A stretch of DNA of 64,000 nucleotides from Neorhizobium sp. NCHU2750 (GTDB taxonomy: Bacteria > Pseudomonadota > Alphaproteobacteria > Rhizobiales > Rhizobiaceae). Shown one piece after another: positions 20,937 to 30,691 of the stretch (positions are counted from its first letter, which is position 1; the number at the start of each line of letters is the position of its first letter). The position numbers and the translations under genes were made by a program. Below the pieces are notes generated by a model. That model was not told the DNA's origin. It ran no database searches and saw only the letters and a program-made list of their open reading frames with translations. Location of the stretch: assembly GCF_003597675.1 (NCBI RefSeq), contig NZ_CP030827.1, forward strand, positions 1,426,001 to 1,490,000, read 5' to 3'.

Positions 20937-22772
20937 ATGCCAGTCTATCGTTCGAGAACCACGACCCACGGCCGCAACATGGCCGGCGCGCGCGGCCTTT
21001 GGCGCGCCACCGGCATGAAGGACGGCGATTTCGGCAAGCCGATCATCGCGGTCGTCAATTCCTTCACCCAGTTCGTGCCCGGCCACGTCCATCTCAAGGA
21101 CCTCGGCCAGCTCGTTGCCCGTGAGATCGAGGCAGCCGGCGGCGTCGCCAAGGAATTCGACACGATCGCCGTCGATGATGGTATCGCCATGGGCCATGAC
21201 GGCATGCTCTATTCGCTGCCCTCGCGCGAAATCATCGCCGACTCGGTCGAATACATGGTCAACGCCCACTGCGCCGATGCCATGGTCTGCATCTCCAACT
21301 GCGACAAGATCACCCCCGGCATGCTGAACGCAGCGATGCGCCTCAACATCCCGGCCGTCTTCGTCTCCGGTGGCCCGATGGAAGCCGGTAAGGTCACGCT
21401 GCACGGCAAGAAGGTTGCCCTCGATCTGGTCGATGCCATGGTCGCCGCCGCCGACGACAAGATTTCAGACGAAGACGTCGCCGTCATCGAACGCTCTGCC
21501 TGTCCCACCTGCGGCTCGTGCTCCGGCATGTTCACCGCCAATTCGATGAACTGCCTGACCGAGGCGCTCGGCCTGTCTCTGCCCGGCAACGGTTCGACGC
21601 TCGCCACCCATTCGGACCGCAAGCGCCTGTTCGTCGAGGCCGGCCACCTGATCGTCGATCTCGCCCGCCGCTATTACGAGCAGGATGACGCAAGCGTCCT
21701 GCCGCGCAACATCGCCACCAAGCAGGCTTTCGAAAACGCCATGTCGCTCGATATCGCCATGGGTGGTTCGACCAATACCGTCCTGCACATCCTGGCGGCT
21801 GCCTATGAAGGCGGCGTCGATTTCGGCATGGAAGATATCGACAAGCTGTCGCGCAAGGTTCCCTGCCTGTCGAAGGTCGCGCCGGCCAAGCAGGACGTCC
21901 ATATGGAAGATGTCCACCGTGCTGGCGGAATCATGCGTATTCTGGGCGAACTCGACCGTGGCGGCCTGATCAACCGGGATTGCGTCACCGTCCACGAGGC
22001 CACCCTCGGCGATGCCATCGACCGCTGGGACATCACCCGCACCAATTCCGAAACTGTCCGCACCTTCTTCAAGGCGGCGCCCGGCGGCGTGCCGACCCAG
22101 GTCGCCTTCTCGCAGTCCTCGCGCTGGGATGATCTCGACGCCGATGGCGAAAAGGGCGTCATCCGCTCGGTCGAACACCCGTTCTCCAAGGATGGCGGCC
22201 TAGCCGTTCTCTACGGCAACATCGCGCTCGATGGCTGCATCGTGAAGACCGCGGGTGTCGACGAATCGATCCTGAAATTCACTGGCCCGGCCGTCGTCTT
22301 CGAAAGCCAGGATGCCGCCGTGAAGGGCATTCTCGGCAACGAGGTCAAGGCCGGTGACGTCGTCGTCATCCGCTATGAAGGCCCCAAGGGCGGCCCCGGC
22401 ATGCAGGAAATGCTCTATCCTACGAGCTACCTGAAGTCGAAGGGCCTCGGAAAGGCCTGCGCGCTGATCACCGACGGTCGCTTCTCCGGCGGCACGTCCG
22501 GCCTGTCCATCGGCCATGCCTCGCCGGAAGCAGCTCAGGGCGGTGCCATCGGCCTCGTCCAGCCGGGTGACATGATCGAGATCGACATCCCGAACCGCAC
22601 GATCAACCTCAAGGTTTCAGACAACGAACTCGCCGCACGCCGCCACGAGCAGGATACGCTCGGCTGGAAGCCTGCTGCTCCCCGCAAGCGCAACGTCACC
22701 ACGGCGCTCAAGGCCTACGCCGCCTTCGCAGCGTCTGCAGACAAGGGCGCGGTCCGGATCCTGCCGGAGTAA
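20937..22772 (+). CDS. ilvD: Dihydroxy-acid dehydratase
   Basis: Fe-S enzyme that makes the 2-keto acids of valine, leucine and isoleucine. 611 residues from the ATG at 20937, preceded by GAGCGAGGAAA; the open frame extends upstream but without similarity to the family. Cluster cysteines are seen in [10 protein letters not shown] and [20 protein letters not shown], and the C-terminal catalytic region [20 protein letters not shown] is intact. IlvA, which feeds the isoleucine branch, lies 31 kb away in this window. Confidence 0.97.
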   Translation: MPVYRSRTTTHGRNMAGARGLWRATGMKDGDFGKPIIAVVNSFTQFVPGHVHLKDLGQLVAREIEAAGGVAKEFDTIAVDDGIAMGHDGMLYSLPSREIIADSVEYMVNAHCADAMVCISNCDKITPGMLNAAMRLNIPAVFVSGGPMEAGKVTLHGKKVALDLVDAMVAAADDKISDEDVAVIERSACPTCGSCSGMFTANSMNCLTEALGLSLPGNGSTLATHSDRKRLFVEAGHLIVDLARRYYEQDDASVLPRNIATKQAFENAMSLDIAMGGSTNTVLHILAAAYEGGVDFGMEDIDKLSRKVPCLSKVAPAKQDVHMEDVHRAGGIMRILGELDRGGLINRDCVTVHEATLGDAIDRWDITRTNSETVRTFFKAAPGGVPTQVAFSQSSRWDDLDADGEKGVIRSVEHPFSKDGGLAVLYGNIALDGCIVKTAGVDESILKFTGPAVVFESQDAAVKGILGNEVKAGDVVVIRYEGPKGGPGMQEMLYPTSYLKSKGLGKACALITDGRFSGGTSGLSIGHASPEAAQGGAIGLVQPGDMIEIDIPNRTINLKVSDNELAARRHEQDTLGWKPAAPRKRNVTTALKAYAAFAASADKGAVRILPE

Positions 22773-22786
22773 AAATCCCAAAAGAC

Positions 22787-22818
22787 AAGGCCGGCATTCA
22801 TGCCGGCCTTTTCGGTTT
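22787..22818 (+). terminator. Intrinsic terminator after ilvD
   Basis: 10-bp perfect stem (AAGGCCGGCA / TGCCGGCCTT) with a TTCA loop, followed by TTCGGTTT. It lies 15 bases behind ilvD and may also serve the convergent bestrophin-like gene. Confidence 0.85.
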
Positions 22819-22836
22819 ATCCGGCGGATATTGCCA

Positions 22837-23763
22837 TCACATCAGAATGTAGCGATCCGGTTCGGGCTTCGGCGGCAGGTCGGTTTCGCCGAGCATGCTG
22901 CGTGTCTCGATCTCGATCACGGTCGAGATGGCGTTGATCGGCAGGTCGTTCGGCATCGTGCCGAAGGGCTCCTCCAATTCGTCGCCCAGGGCATCGAGGC
23001 CGAAGAACGTGTAGGCGACGAGGCCGGCCGCGAGTGGTGTCACCAGGCCCAGCACATCGGCGAAACCGAACGGCACCATGAAGCAGAAGAGATGCGCCGT
23101 GCGGTGGATGAGAAGCGTATAGCCGAACGGCACTGGCGTATTTCTCAGGCGCTCGCAGGCGGCAACCGCGTCGGCAAGGCGGGTGACGGTCCGGTCGAAC
23201 AGCGTGAATTCGATATCGGTAATCAGCCTGGCATTCTGCAGCCTGATCAACTCGCGGCCCATGCGGTTGATGATCTCGTTCGGCGGATGACGGGACGCCT
23301 TGACAGCGCTGGCCACGTCGGCGGGCAGGAGCCGCATCGTGCTGTTGTTGGGACAGTCCCCGCCACGCAGGTACTTCACCGTCTCGTCGGTCAAGGCGAC
23401 GGCCAGCAGCAGGATCGCGCGGCGGCCCTGGCGTGCCTCGTCACTGCGTTCTTCGAACAATTCCGTCTGGCGTGCGAGGTGGCGGCTGACGGCGAGCAGT
23501 TCGCCCCATAATTTGCGCGCCTCCCACCAGCGGTCGTAGCAGGCGCTGTTGCGGAAGCTGAGAAAAATCGAGAGGGCGATGCCGATCAGGGCGAAGGGAG
23601 CGCCGGCAACCGACGGCACGAATTGCGGGGCTTCTCTATGCCCCCACACGATCATGGCGGACATCGCCATGACGACAAGGATTTGCGGAAAAACGCGCAG
23701 GATGACTGAACCGCGCAGGATGAAGAAAAGCTGCGCAAGGTTCGGACGTTCACGAATGATCAT
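22837..23763 (-). CDS. Bestrophin-family (YneE/UPF0187) channel protein
   Basis: 308-residue membrane protein. The N-terminal hydrophobic spans carry the conserved FRNSACYDRWWEARKLWGEL segment of bacterial bestrophins, and a polar C-terminal half includes TPLAAGLVAYTFFGLDALGDELEEPFG. Bacterial relatives form pentameric cation channels, while animal bestrophins conduct anions. The physiological ion here cannot be inferred. It is converged upon by ilvD. Confidence 0.88.
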   Translation of the reverse strand: MIIRERPNLAQLFFILRGSVILRVFPQILVVMAMSAMIVWGHREAPQFVPSVAGAPFALIGIALSIFLSFRNSACYDRWWEARKLWGELLAVSRHLARQTELFEERSDEARQGRRAILLLAVALTDETVKYLRGGDCPNNSTMRLLPADVASAVKASRHPPNEIINRMGRELIRLQNARLITDIEFTLFDRTVTRLADAVAACERLRNTPVPFGYTLLIHRTAHLFCFMVPFGFADVLGLVTPLAAGLVAYTFFGLDALGDELEEPFGTMPNDLPINAISTVIEIETRSMLGETDLPPKPEPDRYILM

Positions 23764-24002
23764 TGGATGGACTGCCGAAAAGGCTGGATGCGGGAGGGGT
23801 GTATCCGGACCACGGGCCGGACCCGGCCACCGGCCGTTGACGAAATCCCGCTCCCGTATTGCCCTCGGGATATCCGCTCGCGACCATGCGACGCAGTCAA
23901 ACTAGTCGATTGGCGGCGCGGCTGGATAGTGGAAGCTTGGGCATGCGGCGGAAGGCCGCATGCAATCTGATGAAGGGCTTGTTTCAGATCAATGCGACCC
24001 CG

Positions 24003-24377
24003 TCAGAGCGGCCGGCTGAGGCCCTCATAGGCCTTGTTGAGCTGCTTCATCCGCTCGGCATAGGCATCCGTCAGGCAGGCAGCATCGGCGCCGCAGGCCT
24101 GCCGCTTCTTCAGCCATGCGCTTTGTTCGTCCTTCAACTGGTCGCGATTGCCCATCGCAAGCAGGCTGGTCAGGATGTCGAAGGTCGTCGCCATCTTCAC
24201 GTCGGCATCGTTGAGCGTGCGCGTGTCGCAGATCACCTTCTCGTCGGCAGCAAGGTCGGCCCGCTCGCAATCGAAGCTGGCGGCTGCTGCAGGAGAGGGA
24301 AGGGCAGCGCCGAAGCCGCCGAAAAGGCTGACAATGAGGGCGCCCGTGAGGCTGAGTGCGGCGAACTGTCGTTTCAT
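24003..24377 (-). CDS. LprI-like (DUF1311) exported protein
   Basis: 124 residues with a clear signal peptide (MKRQFAALSLTGALIVSLFGGFGA...) and the cysteine-rich DUF1311 pattern FDCERA...VICDT...CGADAACL, giving probably two disulfides. The family includes LprI, proposed as a lysozyme inhibitor; a similar role here is only a possibility. It lies 33 bp behind the YkvA-like gene on the same strand. Confidence 0.75.
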   Translation of the reverse strand: MKRQFAALSLTGALIVSLFGGFGAALPSPAAAASFDCERADLAADEKVICDTRTLNDADVKMATTFDILTSLLAMGNRDQLKDEQSAWLKKRQACGADAACLTDAYAERMKQLNKAYEGLSRPL

Positions 24378-24410
24378 CGTGTTACATCCTGATCTGTCAT
24401 CGCGGCCTGA

Positions 24411-24785
24411 TCAGAAAAAATCCTTCAGGCGCCAGACGAGGAAGATGATGCAGCAAAGCCAGATGGCAAGGATGGCTGCCAACCCCGCGCGGCTGACAGG
24501 CCGGCCGGAACGCCGGGCCGCCTCCAGCCGGAACTCCGCCATCAGCTCAACCGGTACCAGACGGATGGCCATGAGGATGCCGAGCGGTACTAGGATAAGG
24601 TCGTCGAGATAGCCGAGAACCGGAATGAAATCGGGAATGAGATCGACGGGGGAAAGCGCATAGGCCGCCACCGCACCGGCGGTGATTTTGGCGGCAAGCG
24701 GCACGCGCGGATCCCTTGCCGCGATCCACAACGCCATCACATCGCGTTTTAGCGCCTTTGCCCATGTTTTTGCCTCTTTCAGCAT
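24411..24785 (-). CDS. YkvA-like DUF1232 membrane protein
   Basis: 124 residues from the ATG at 24785 (MLKEAKTWAKALKRD); the frame is open a further 23 codons upstream but without family similarity. The core AYALSPVDLIPDFIPVLGYLDD is the DUF1232 signature, and the protein ends in a hydrophobic span (LAAILAIWLCCIIFLVW). Function unknown. Divergent from the Deg protease gene. Confidence 0.82.
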   Translation of the reverse strand: MLKEAKTWAKALKRDVMALWIAARDPRVPLAAKITAGAVAAYALSPVDLIPDFIPVLGYLDDLILVPLGILMAIRLVPVELMAEFRLEAARRSGRPVSRAGLAAILAIWLCCIIFLVWRLKDFF

Positions 24786-24913
24786 CTTCTTTCCGCACAT
24801 GTGGCCGATATCCGGATGAGTGAGCACGATACTGCTCCTCCGGCCGTCGGACATCTTTCTTTTCCTGCCTGCAACGCTAAAACTCCATGCGGAATTTTAT
24901 GAAGAGGAATCAA

Positions 24914-26317
24914 ATGCTCAGCCTGTTCAAGCATATGTCGGTCGGTCTTGTCGCCCTGGCTGTGATTTGTCCCGCAGCCTCCTTTGCGCAGGACGCCAAA
25001 ACCGTGCCGCAAAGCCGCGAAGAGATGCAGATGTCCTTCTCGCCGCTGGTCAAGCAGACGGCCGGTGCGGTGGTCAATGTCTATGCCGAACGGGTGGTGC
25101 AGCGGCCTGCCTCGCTGACGGGAGACCCCTTCTTCGACCAGTTCTTCGGCCAGCGCATGCCGAACCGCTCGCAAAAGCAATCCTCGCTCGGTTCCGGTGT
25201 CATTCTCTCGCATGACGGACTGGTAATGACCAACTACCACGTCATCAAGGGCGCCGACGACATCAAGATCGCGCTTGCCGATGGACGCGAATTTCCCTGC
25301 GATGTCGTGCTGAAGGACGAAAGCGTCGATCTCGCGGTCCTGCGGATCAAGGCCAAGGAGAACTTTCCCGTCCTGCCGATCGGCAATTCCGATAGCGCCG
25401 AAGTTGGCGACCTCGTTCTCGCCATCGGCAACCCGTTCGGTGTCGGCCAGACCGTGACGAGCGGCATTGTCTCTGGTCTCGCCCGCAACCAGATCACCGA
25501 CGGCGATTTCGGCTTCTTCATCCAGACCGACGCGGCGATCAATCCGGGCAATTCCGGTGGCGCGTTGATGAACATGAAGGGCGAGCTGATCGGCATCAAC
25601 ACGGCGATCTTCTCCCGCGGTGGCGGCTCCAACGGCGTCGGTTTCGCCATTCCCGCCAATCTTGTGAAAGTCTTTCTCGCCGCCGCGGCCGATGGCAAGA
25701 CGACCTTCGATCGCCCCTATGTCGGCGCCACGTTCGATGCCGTCACCTCGGATATTGCCGAGGCGCTCGGCCTCAAAGCCGCTCGCGGCGCGCTGGTGGT
25801 TCGCACCGTCGAAGGCGGACCGGCCGACAAGGCAGGCCTGAAGCCGGGTGAAGTGATCACCGCCGTCAACGGCATTTCTGTCGAACATCCCGATGCGCTC
25901 GGTTATCGCCTCACCACGGCCGGCCTCGGCGGCAAGGCCGACCTGACGGTGCAGACCGGTGACGGCGAGAAGAAGATGACGCTGGCACTCGATACCGCGC
26001 CGGAGACGGTTCCGCGCGACGAACGCCAGATCGAGGGACGCAACCCCTTCGCCGGCCTGCATGTGGCCAACCTGTCGCCGAAGCTTGCGACCGAACTGCA
26101 TGTCTCCACCGACGAGACGGGGGTGATCATCACCTCGGTCACCAGCGGCTCGCCTTCCGACCGCCTTGGCTTCCAGCCGAACGATATCGTCGTCTCGATC
26201 AACGGTAAGGACGTCAAGTCGACCAAGGCCATGCAGGACATGCTGGCCCAGGATCCGGGCTTCTGGCGGGTCGAGATCGAACGGGACGGCCAGCGTATCC
26301 GGCAATTTTTCCGATGA
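24914..26317 (+). CDS. Periplasmic Deg/HtrA-type serine protease with two PDZ domains
   Basis: Envelope quality-control protease of 467 residues. The start at 24914 is chosen because AAGAGGA lies six bases upstream; it leaves a signal peptide ending at ASFAQD. Catalytic triad visible: His in TNYHVIKGADD, Asp in SVDLAVLRI, Ser in NPGNSGGAL. Two PDZ domains follow (about 245-330 and 365-460). Three Deg-type paralogues are common in rhizobia, so I do not choose between DegP and DegQ. It overlaps rarA by four bases. Confidence 0.92.
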   Translation: MLSLFKHMSVGLVALAVICPAASFAQDAKTVPQSREEMQMSFSPLVKQTAGAVVNVYAERVVQRPASLTGDPFFDQFFGQRMPNRSQKQSSLGSGVILSHDGLVMTNYHVIKGADDIKIALADGREFPCDVVLKDESVDLAVLRIKAKENFPVLPIGNSDSAEVGDLVLAIGNPFGVGQTVTSGIVSGLARNQITDGDFGFFIQTDAAINPGNSGGALMNMKGELIGINTAIFSRGGGSNGVGFAIPANLVKVFLAAAADGKTTFDRPYVGATFDAVTSDIAEALGLKAARGALVVRTVEGGPADKAGLKPGEVITAVNGISVEHPDALGYRLTTAGLGGKADLTVQTGDGEKKMTLALDTAPETVPRDERQIEGRNPFAGLHVANLSPKLATELHVSTDETGVIITSVTSGSPSDRLGFQPNDIVVSINGKDVKSTKAMQDMLAQDPGFWRVEIERDGQRIRQFFR

Positions 26318-27627
26318 GCGGCGACCTGTTCTCTCCCCGTCTTCCCGATGATGTCGCCAATAGGAGACCTCTGGCGGACCGACTGCGGCCCACCTCGCTT
26401 GCCGAGGTCACCGGCCAGCCGCATCTGACGGGAGAGGACGGTGCGCTTCGCCGCATGATTGCTTCGGGCACGCTCGGCTCGATGATCTTCTGGGGCCCGC
26501 CCGGTACCGGCAAGACGACGGTCGCCCGTCTTTTGTCGGGCGAGACGGGCCTCGCCTTCGAGCAGATCTCGGCGATTTTTTCTGGTGTTGCCGATCTGAA
26601 AAAGGTATTCGAGGCGGCAAGGCTCAGGCGCATGGATGGCCGCCAGACCCTGCTCTTCGTCGACGAGATCCACCGTTTCAACCGCGCCCAGCAGGACAGT
26701 TTCCTGCCTGTCATGGAAGACGGAACGGTCATTCTCGTCGGCGCAACGACGGAAAATCCAAGCTTTGAACTCAACGCCGCTCTTCTCTCCCGCGCCCGCG
26801 TCCTGACCTTCAGGGCGCATGACGAGGAAAGCCTCGCCGAGCTGCTCAAGCGGGCAGAACAGGTGGAGGGAAAGCCGCTGCCGCTCGACGATGACGCCAG
26901 GCAGGCGCTGGTGCGCATGGCAGATGGCGATGGTCGCGCCGTGCTGACGCTCGCCGAAGAGGTCTGGCGTGCGGCAAGGGCCGGTGAGGTGTTCGACACG
27001 GCCGGCCTCACCGAAATCGTCCAGCGCCGCGCGCCCGTCTACGACAAGGCGCAGGACGGCCATTACAATCTGATTTCCGCGCTGCACAAGTCGGTGCGCG
27101 GCTCGGACCCCGATGCAGCGCTTTACTATCTCTGCCGCATGTTCGATGCGGGCGAGGATCCGCTCTATCTCGGACGCCGGCTGGTGCGCATGGCGGTGGA
27201 GGATATCGGTCTTGCCGATCCGCAGGCGCTGGTTGTCTGTAACGCTGCCAAGGACGCCTATGATTATCTCGGCTCGCCGGAAGGGGAACTGGCGCTCGCC
27301 AATGCCTGCGTCTATCTCGCTACTGCGCCGAAATCCAATGGCGTCTACACGGCCTTCAAGTCCGCCATGCGGGCCGCCAAGGAAAACGGCTCGCTTTTGC
27401 CACCCAAGCATATCCTCAATGCGCCGACCAAGCTGATGAAGCAGGAAGGCTATAACGACGGCTATCGCTACGACCACGACGAGCCCGACGCTTTTTCCGG
27501 CCAGGATTACTTTCCCGAAAAGATGGGACGCCAGACCTTTTACGATCCGCCGGAGCGCGGCTTCGAGCGGGAGATCCGCAAGCGTCTGGATTGGTGGGCA
27601 AAACTGCGCCGCGAACGCAACGCCTGA
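26314..27627 (+). CDS. rarA: Replication-associated recombination protein A (RarA/MgsA)
   Basis: AAA+ ATPase related to clamp loaders that acts at stalled replication forks. 437 residues with Walker A GPPGTGKTT (61-69), Walker B LLFVDEIHRF, sensor-1 GATTENPSF and the C-terminal tetramerisation region with AYDYLGSPEGELALA. The ATG overlaps the stop of the Deg protease (ATGA), so the two are co-translated; pairing of Deg protease and RarA is common in alphaproteobacteria. Confidence 0.95.
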   Translation: MSGDLFSPRLPDDVANRRPLADRLRPTSLAEVTGQPHLTGEDGALRRMIASGTLGSMIFWGPPGTGKTTVARLLSGETGLAFEQISAIFSGVADLKKVFEAARLRRMDGRQTLLFVDEIHRFNRAQQDSFLPVMEDGTVILVGATTENPSFELNAALLSRARVLTFRAHDEESLAELLKRAEQVEGKPLPLDDDARQALVRMADGDGRAVLTLAEEVWRAARAGEVFDTAGLTEIVQRRAPVYDKAQDGHYNLISALHKSVRGSDPDAALYYLCRMFDAGEDPLYLGRRLVRMAVEDIGLADPQALVVCNAAKDAYDYLGSPEGELALANACVYLATAPKSNGVYTAFKSAMRAAKENGSLLPPKHILNAPTKLMKQEGYNDGYRYDHDEPDAFSGQDYFPEKMGRQTFYDPPERGFEREIRKRLDWWAKLRRERNA

Positions 27628-27638
27628 TTTGCTCCAGG

Positions 27639-27953
27639 TCAGGAAGCTTTTTTCTGCGGGCTCTGCATGGCCGGTGTGGCAAGCATCTTCACCGAGGATT
27701 CCGCCAGCCCGTGATGGCCTTCGGCATCGACGATGATGTGCCAGTGGCCATTGTCGGGAATGACCAGTCTCACCGGCGATTTGCGGGCCACGCCGCCGAC
27801 ATATTTGAAATCGAGGCGTTCGGTAAAGCGCTGGAAATTGACCGCATTCATCAGGCGCACATTGTTGACCGCATTGAGCGTCACCTCAATCGCCATGCCG
27901 GCGCGCTGCAGGTTGAGGTCGTAGTGGGTAAAGCGGAAATTCGGCCCCGTCAT
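27639..27953 (-). CDS. DUF1883 domain protein
   Basis: 104-residue soluble protein starting MTGPNFRFTHYDLNLQRAG at the ATG ending at 27953. The frame is open much further upstream but that part is antisense-like and crosses the 3' end of the next gene. HYDLNLQRAG, VEVTL-type core and VRLVIPDNGHWHIIVDAEG match the DUF1883 family, which is frequent in rhizobia and of unknown function. Converges with rarA. Confidence 0.8.
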   Translation of the reverse strand: MTGPNFRFTHYDLNLQRAGMAIEVTLNAVNNVRLMNAVNFQRFTERLDFKYVGGVARKSPVRLVIPDNGHWHIIVDAEGHHGLAESSVKMLATPAMQSPQKKAS

Positions 27954-28195
27954 GTCTGTCTCGATTATGCCCCGTCCATGGTTTTTCAACCATAGCGGAT
28001 ATCGAGTTAAGGATTGGTGGAACCCATGCGCTGCTCGCGGGTTATATTGGCAAGTGACAGAGATGGCAGCAACCACGCTGATGTCACCGAAGATAAAACG
28101 GCGGTGCCCGTCCCCTGTGCCGTCTGACAATAATAATTTTGACCTCCGACTGAAACCTCGCCGCGTCCCCTCGGCGAGGTTTTCTTTTTGCGCTG
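27954..28195 (+). ncRNA. Candidate small RNA with intrinsic terminator
   Basis: The 251-bp gap between two minus-strand genes contains no + strand gene, yet a textbook + strand terminator stands at 28152-28188: a stem AAACCTCGCCG / CGGCGAGGTTT followed by TCTTTTT. On the minus strand the exit from this stem is not U-rich. A hairpin ATGGTT-TTTC-AACCAT lies near 27978-27993. The 5' end is not defined. This is inference from structure only. Confidence 0.4.
28152..28191 (+). terminator. Orphan + strand intrinsic terminator
   Basis: 11-bp stem (AAACCTCGCCG / CGGCGAGGTTT) with an 8-nt loop and TTTTCTTTTT tail. It reads in the + direction although the flanking genes are on the minus strand; it could also slow minus-strand transcription behind the PanE-like gene. 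Confidence 0.75.
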
Positions 28196-28204
28196 GTGCC
28201 GGAT

Positions 28205-29209
28205 CTATCGCCGGTTCTCGATGTCGAGCTGCTGCGTCAGTGTCAGGATCGTCTCGCAGATAGGCGTCGGCACCCCCGCAAGCCGCCCGAGCGCCACCAC
28301 CATGCCATTGAGCGGCACGATTTCGAGCGCTTTCTTGGCAATCAGGTCCTGCAGCATCGAGGTCTTCACCGGGCCAAAGCCGTTGGCGCTGGCAAACTGT
28401 TCGTCGGCGGAACGCTGGAAGCGGCAGCCGAGTGCGGTGCCGACGTCCTGCACCTCGTTCATGATCTTGCGCACCATCTGTGCGAGATCCGGGTTGGCCA
28501 TCAGGTCGACCATCAGAGTGCGGGTCAGTGCGCTGATCGGATTGAATGCGGCATTGCCGCGCAACTTCGCCCAGATCTCGTCGCGGATGCGCATCGTCGG
28601 GCGAATGTCGAGCTTGGCATGCGCAAGCAATGCGCCGATCGCCTGCAGGTCGGCGGAATTTTCGCCATTCGGCTCGCCGAGGAAGAAATGCCCGTGGCCG
28701 CTCAGCTTCGTGCAGCCGGGCTCGATGACTTCGGCACCCTGATAGGCAACGCAGCCGATCACCCGCTCGGGGCCGATCGATGTCCACAAAAGGCCGTCGG
28801 GGTCGACCTGCGGCAATTGTTGCCCGGAGAAATCGCTGTCCTTGTCCGCATGGAAATACCACCACGGTATGCCGTTGAGGATCATCATCACCCTCGTATC
28901 ATCCTTCATCAACCCGGCAATGCCGTCGGTGGCTGCCGATAGCTGGTGACCTTTAAGTCCGGTGATGATGAGATCCTGCGGCGGCAAGTTCGAAGGATCG
29001 TCGGTGGCCGTGACGCGGGCCGAAATCGAAGGGATGGCCGGATCGGTATAGACGATCTTCAGGCCGTTTTCGCGGATCGCCGCAAGCTGGGCGCCGCGGG
29101 CAATGACTGAAATTTCCAGTTCATCTTGAAATGCGCTGGCAATCTTGGTGGCGAATGCGCCGCCGAGCGCGCCCGCGCCATAAATGCAAACCGTCTTGAT
29201 GCTCATCAT
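28205..29209 (-). CDS. 2-dehydropantoate 2-reductase family protein (PanE/ApbA-like)
   Basis: NADPH-dependent reductase fold, 334 residues. N-terminal Rossmann motif IYGAGALGGAFATKIA, the central LKGHQL segment, and the C-terminal helical domain with EIWAKLRGNAAFNPISALTR carrying the family Lys and Asn/Ser residues. PanE makes pantoate for coenzyme A, but rhizobia have several paralogues, so the substrate is not certain. Two ATGs are adjacent at the start. Confidence 0.85.
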   Translation of the reverse strand: MMSIKTVCIYGAGALGGAFATKIASAFQDELEISVIARGAQLAAIRENGLKIVYTDPAIPSISARVTATDDPSNLPPQDLIITGLKGHQLSAATDGIAGLMKDDTRVMMILNGIPWWYFHADKDSDFSGQQLPQVDPDGLLWTSIGPERVIGCVAYQGAEVIEPGCTKLSGHGHFFLGEPNGENSADLQAIGALLAHAKLDIRPTMRIRDEIWAKLRGNAAFNPISALTRTLMVDLMANPDLAQMVRKIMNEVQDVGTALGCRFQRSADEQFASANGFGPVKTSMLQDLIAKKALEIVPLNGMVVALGRLAGVPTPICETILTLTQQLDIENRR

Positions 29210-29301
29210 TCCTCGCTGCTGTCCGGATACCGGTATCCTTGACCTTAGGGCAGCGGGAACAATGAGGCGAACGAGTTTTTGTGATGGGTCAAGACGCGGC
29301 G

Positions 29302-29514
29302 TTAATGGGGCCGGCTCAGCGGCAGCAATTCATTGCGCCGCAGTTCGTCGATGGCGGCCACCGCTTCGTCGAGTGGCCAGCCGGCACTGAGTGCCGCCGA
29401 AAGCATCTTGAGTTCGGCTTCCTGTTCCAGCGCTAGAAAGAGCGGTTCCAGGGCCTCCTGGACGGTGAGAACGTGGTCTTCGGGCGAGGCGACGTGGCGT
29501 GCGGCGTTCGGCAT
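29302..29514 (-). CDS. Small hypothetical protein
   Basis: 70 residues (MPNAARHVASPEDHVLTVQE...), predicted all-helical. The ATG ending at 29514 has GGAG upstream and is preferred over the longer open frame, whose extra residues overlap the end of the acyltransferase gene and are strongly basic. The same strand and short gaps put it between the acyltransferase and the PanE-like gene. I recognise no family. Confidence 0.55.
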   Translation of the reverse strand: MPNAARHVASPEDHVLTVQEALEPLFLALEQEAELKMLSAALSAGWPLDEAVAAIDELRRNELLPLSRPH

Positions 29515-29596
29515 GGATGCGGTTCTCCTCTCTTTTTTGCGCAGATTCCTTGTCAATTTCCTGAGCCGGCCAAAAGTTCCGCCACCGTCGAAATTT

Positions 29597-30691
29597 TTAT
29601 CGCTGGAGCGCCGGCGCACGGGCGAGAATGCGCTTCTTGAGGAGTTTCTGGAAGGGCTGGTCGAACCATACCGTCAGCCCCCAGGAGATCGCCAGGATCA
29701 GCGCCACAAGCGTAAGCCCCGCATAGGGTGTCGCTGCCGGGTCGTTCACTTCAGGCCAGATCACCTGCGCCCAGAAGAGAAGCGGAACATGCAGCACATA
29801 GACAGCATAGGACGCGGTGCCGAGCAAGCCGGCAACCGAGGCCGTCCGCCGGCCGGGCACGATGGCGCTTGCCCAGTAGAGCAGGGCCGGCCAGACGAGG
29901 AAGACGATGGTGAGGTCGAATATCCAGCGCATGTCCTTCGGCGTCGGCGAGGCGAGCACGCCGACGAGCAGGGCAAGGCAGGCGAGCGACTGGAAAGGAC
30001 GCACCTGCATCACCTTGCGGCGGTAGCGATAGATCAGCATGCCGACCGAGAACGAGAAGAATACCCGCGCCATGCCGGCATACATTTCCGGCCAGCGGAA
30101 ACCCGCATGCAGTCTTTCGAACTGCAATGCGGCGACGACGAGCAGTAGCGCACTGATGCCGATGACGACCAGAACCGGCCGCAAGCCCGCTTTTGCGCCG
30201 CGCAGCGCAAAGACGACATTCGCCACCAGTTCGTTGAACAGCGACCATGCCGGGTGGACAAGGAAGAGGGCCGCGTTGAACGAGATGGTGATCGGCGAAG
30301 GCAGGAACAGCAGGCCCGTGACGAAGGCGAGCGCCAGCTCGTCGGGCACCACGCGTTCCTCCGCCATCACCGGCAGGCCGGCGAAATACATATGGATGTA
30401 ATAGGCGGTCACCAGCATCAGTCCGATCGCATAGAGCGGATAAAGCCGCATCAGTCGCGCCTTCATGAAGCGCCCGACCGACATCCGCCCTTCGACAAGC
30501 GCCGGTCCATAGGCATGCGCCAGCACGAAACCGCTCAAGGCGAAGAACAGGTCGACGCCGAGATAGCTTGAGGGCAGCGCCTCGCCGATCAGCGGTTCCG
30601 CATGGCGCTGGATGATGAACAGTGCGGCAATACCCCTCAGTCCGTCGAGAAGCACGAAGCGGTTGGCGGTCTGATGTGTCGTCTCTGTCAT
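29597..30691 (-). CDS. Acyltransferase 3 family membrane protein (OafA/YrhL-like)
   Basis: 364 residues with about ten membrane spans. The N-terminus RFVLLDGLRGIAALFIIQRH carries the catalytic-type histidine, and YLGVDLFFALSGFVLAHAY and the R-L-x-R-L-Y-P loop (KARLMRLYPLY) are typical. Members transfer acetyl or succinyl groups to surface polysaccharides, Nod factors or lipids. The acceptor here is unknown and no polysaccharide cluster is next to it. Confidence 0.9.
   Translation of the reverse strand: MTETTHQTANRFVLLDGLRGIAALFIIQRHAEPLIGEALPSSYLGVDLFFALSGFVLAHAYGPALVEGRMSVGRFMKARLMRLYPLYAIGLMLVTAYYIHMYFAGLPVMAEERVVPDELALAFVTGLLFLPSPITISFNAALFLVHPAWSLFNELVANVVFALRGAKAGLRPVLVVIGISALLLVVAALQFERLHAGFRWPEMYAGMARVFFSFSVGMLIYRYRRKVMQVRPFQSLACLALLVGVLASPTPKDMRWIFDLTIVFLVWPALLYWASAIVPGRRTASVAGLLGTASYAVYVLHVPLLFWAQVIWPEVNDPAATPYAGLTLVALILAISWGLTVWFDQPFQKLLKKRILARAPALQR

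Noticed and set aside
24779..26305. 508-codon minus-strand frame opposite the Deg protease gene
   Set aside because: Antisense shadow; the protease has catalytic motifs and a signal peptide.
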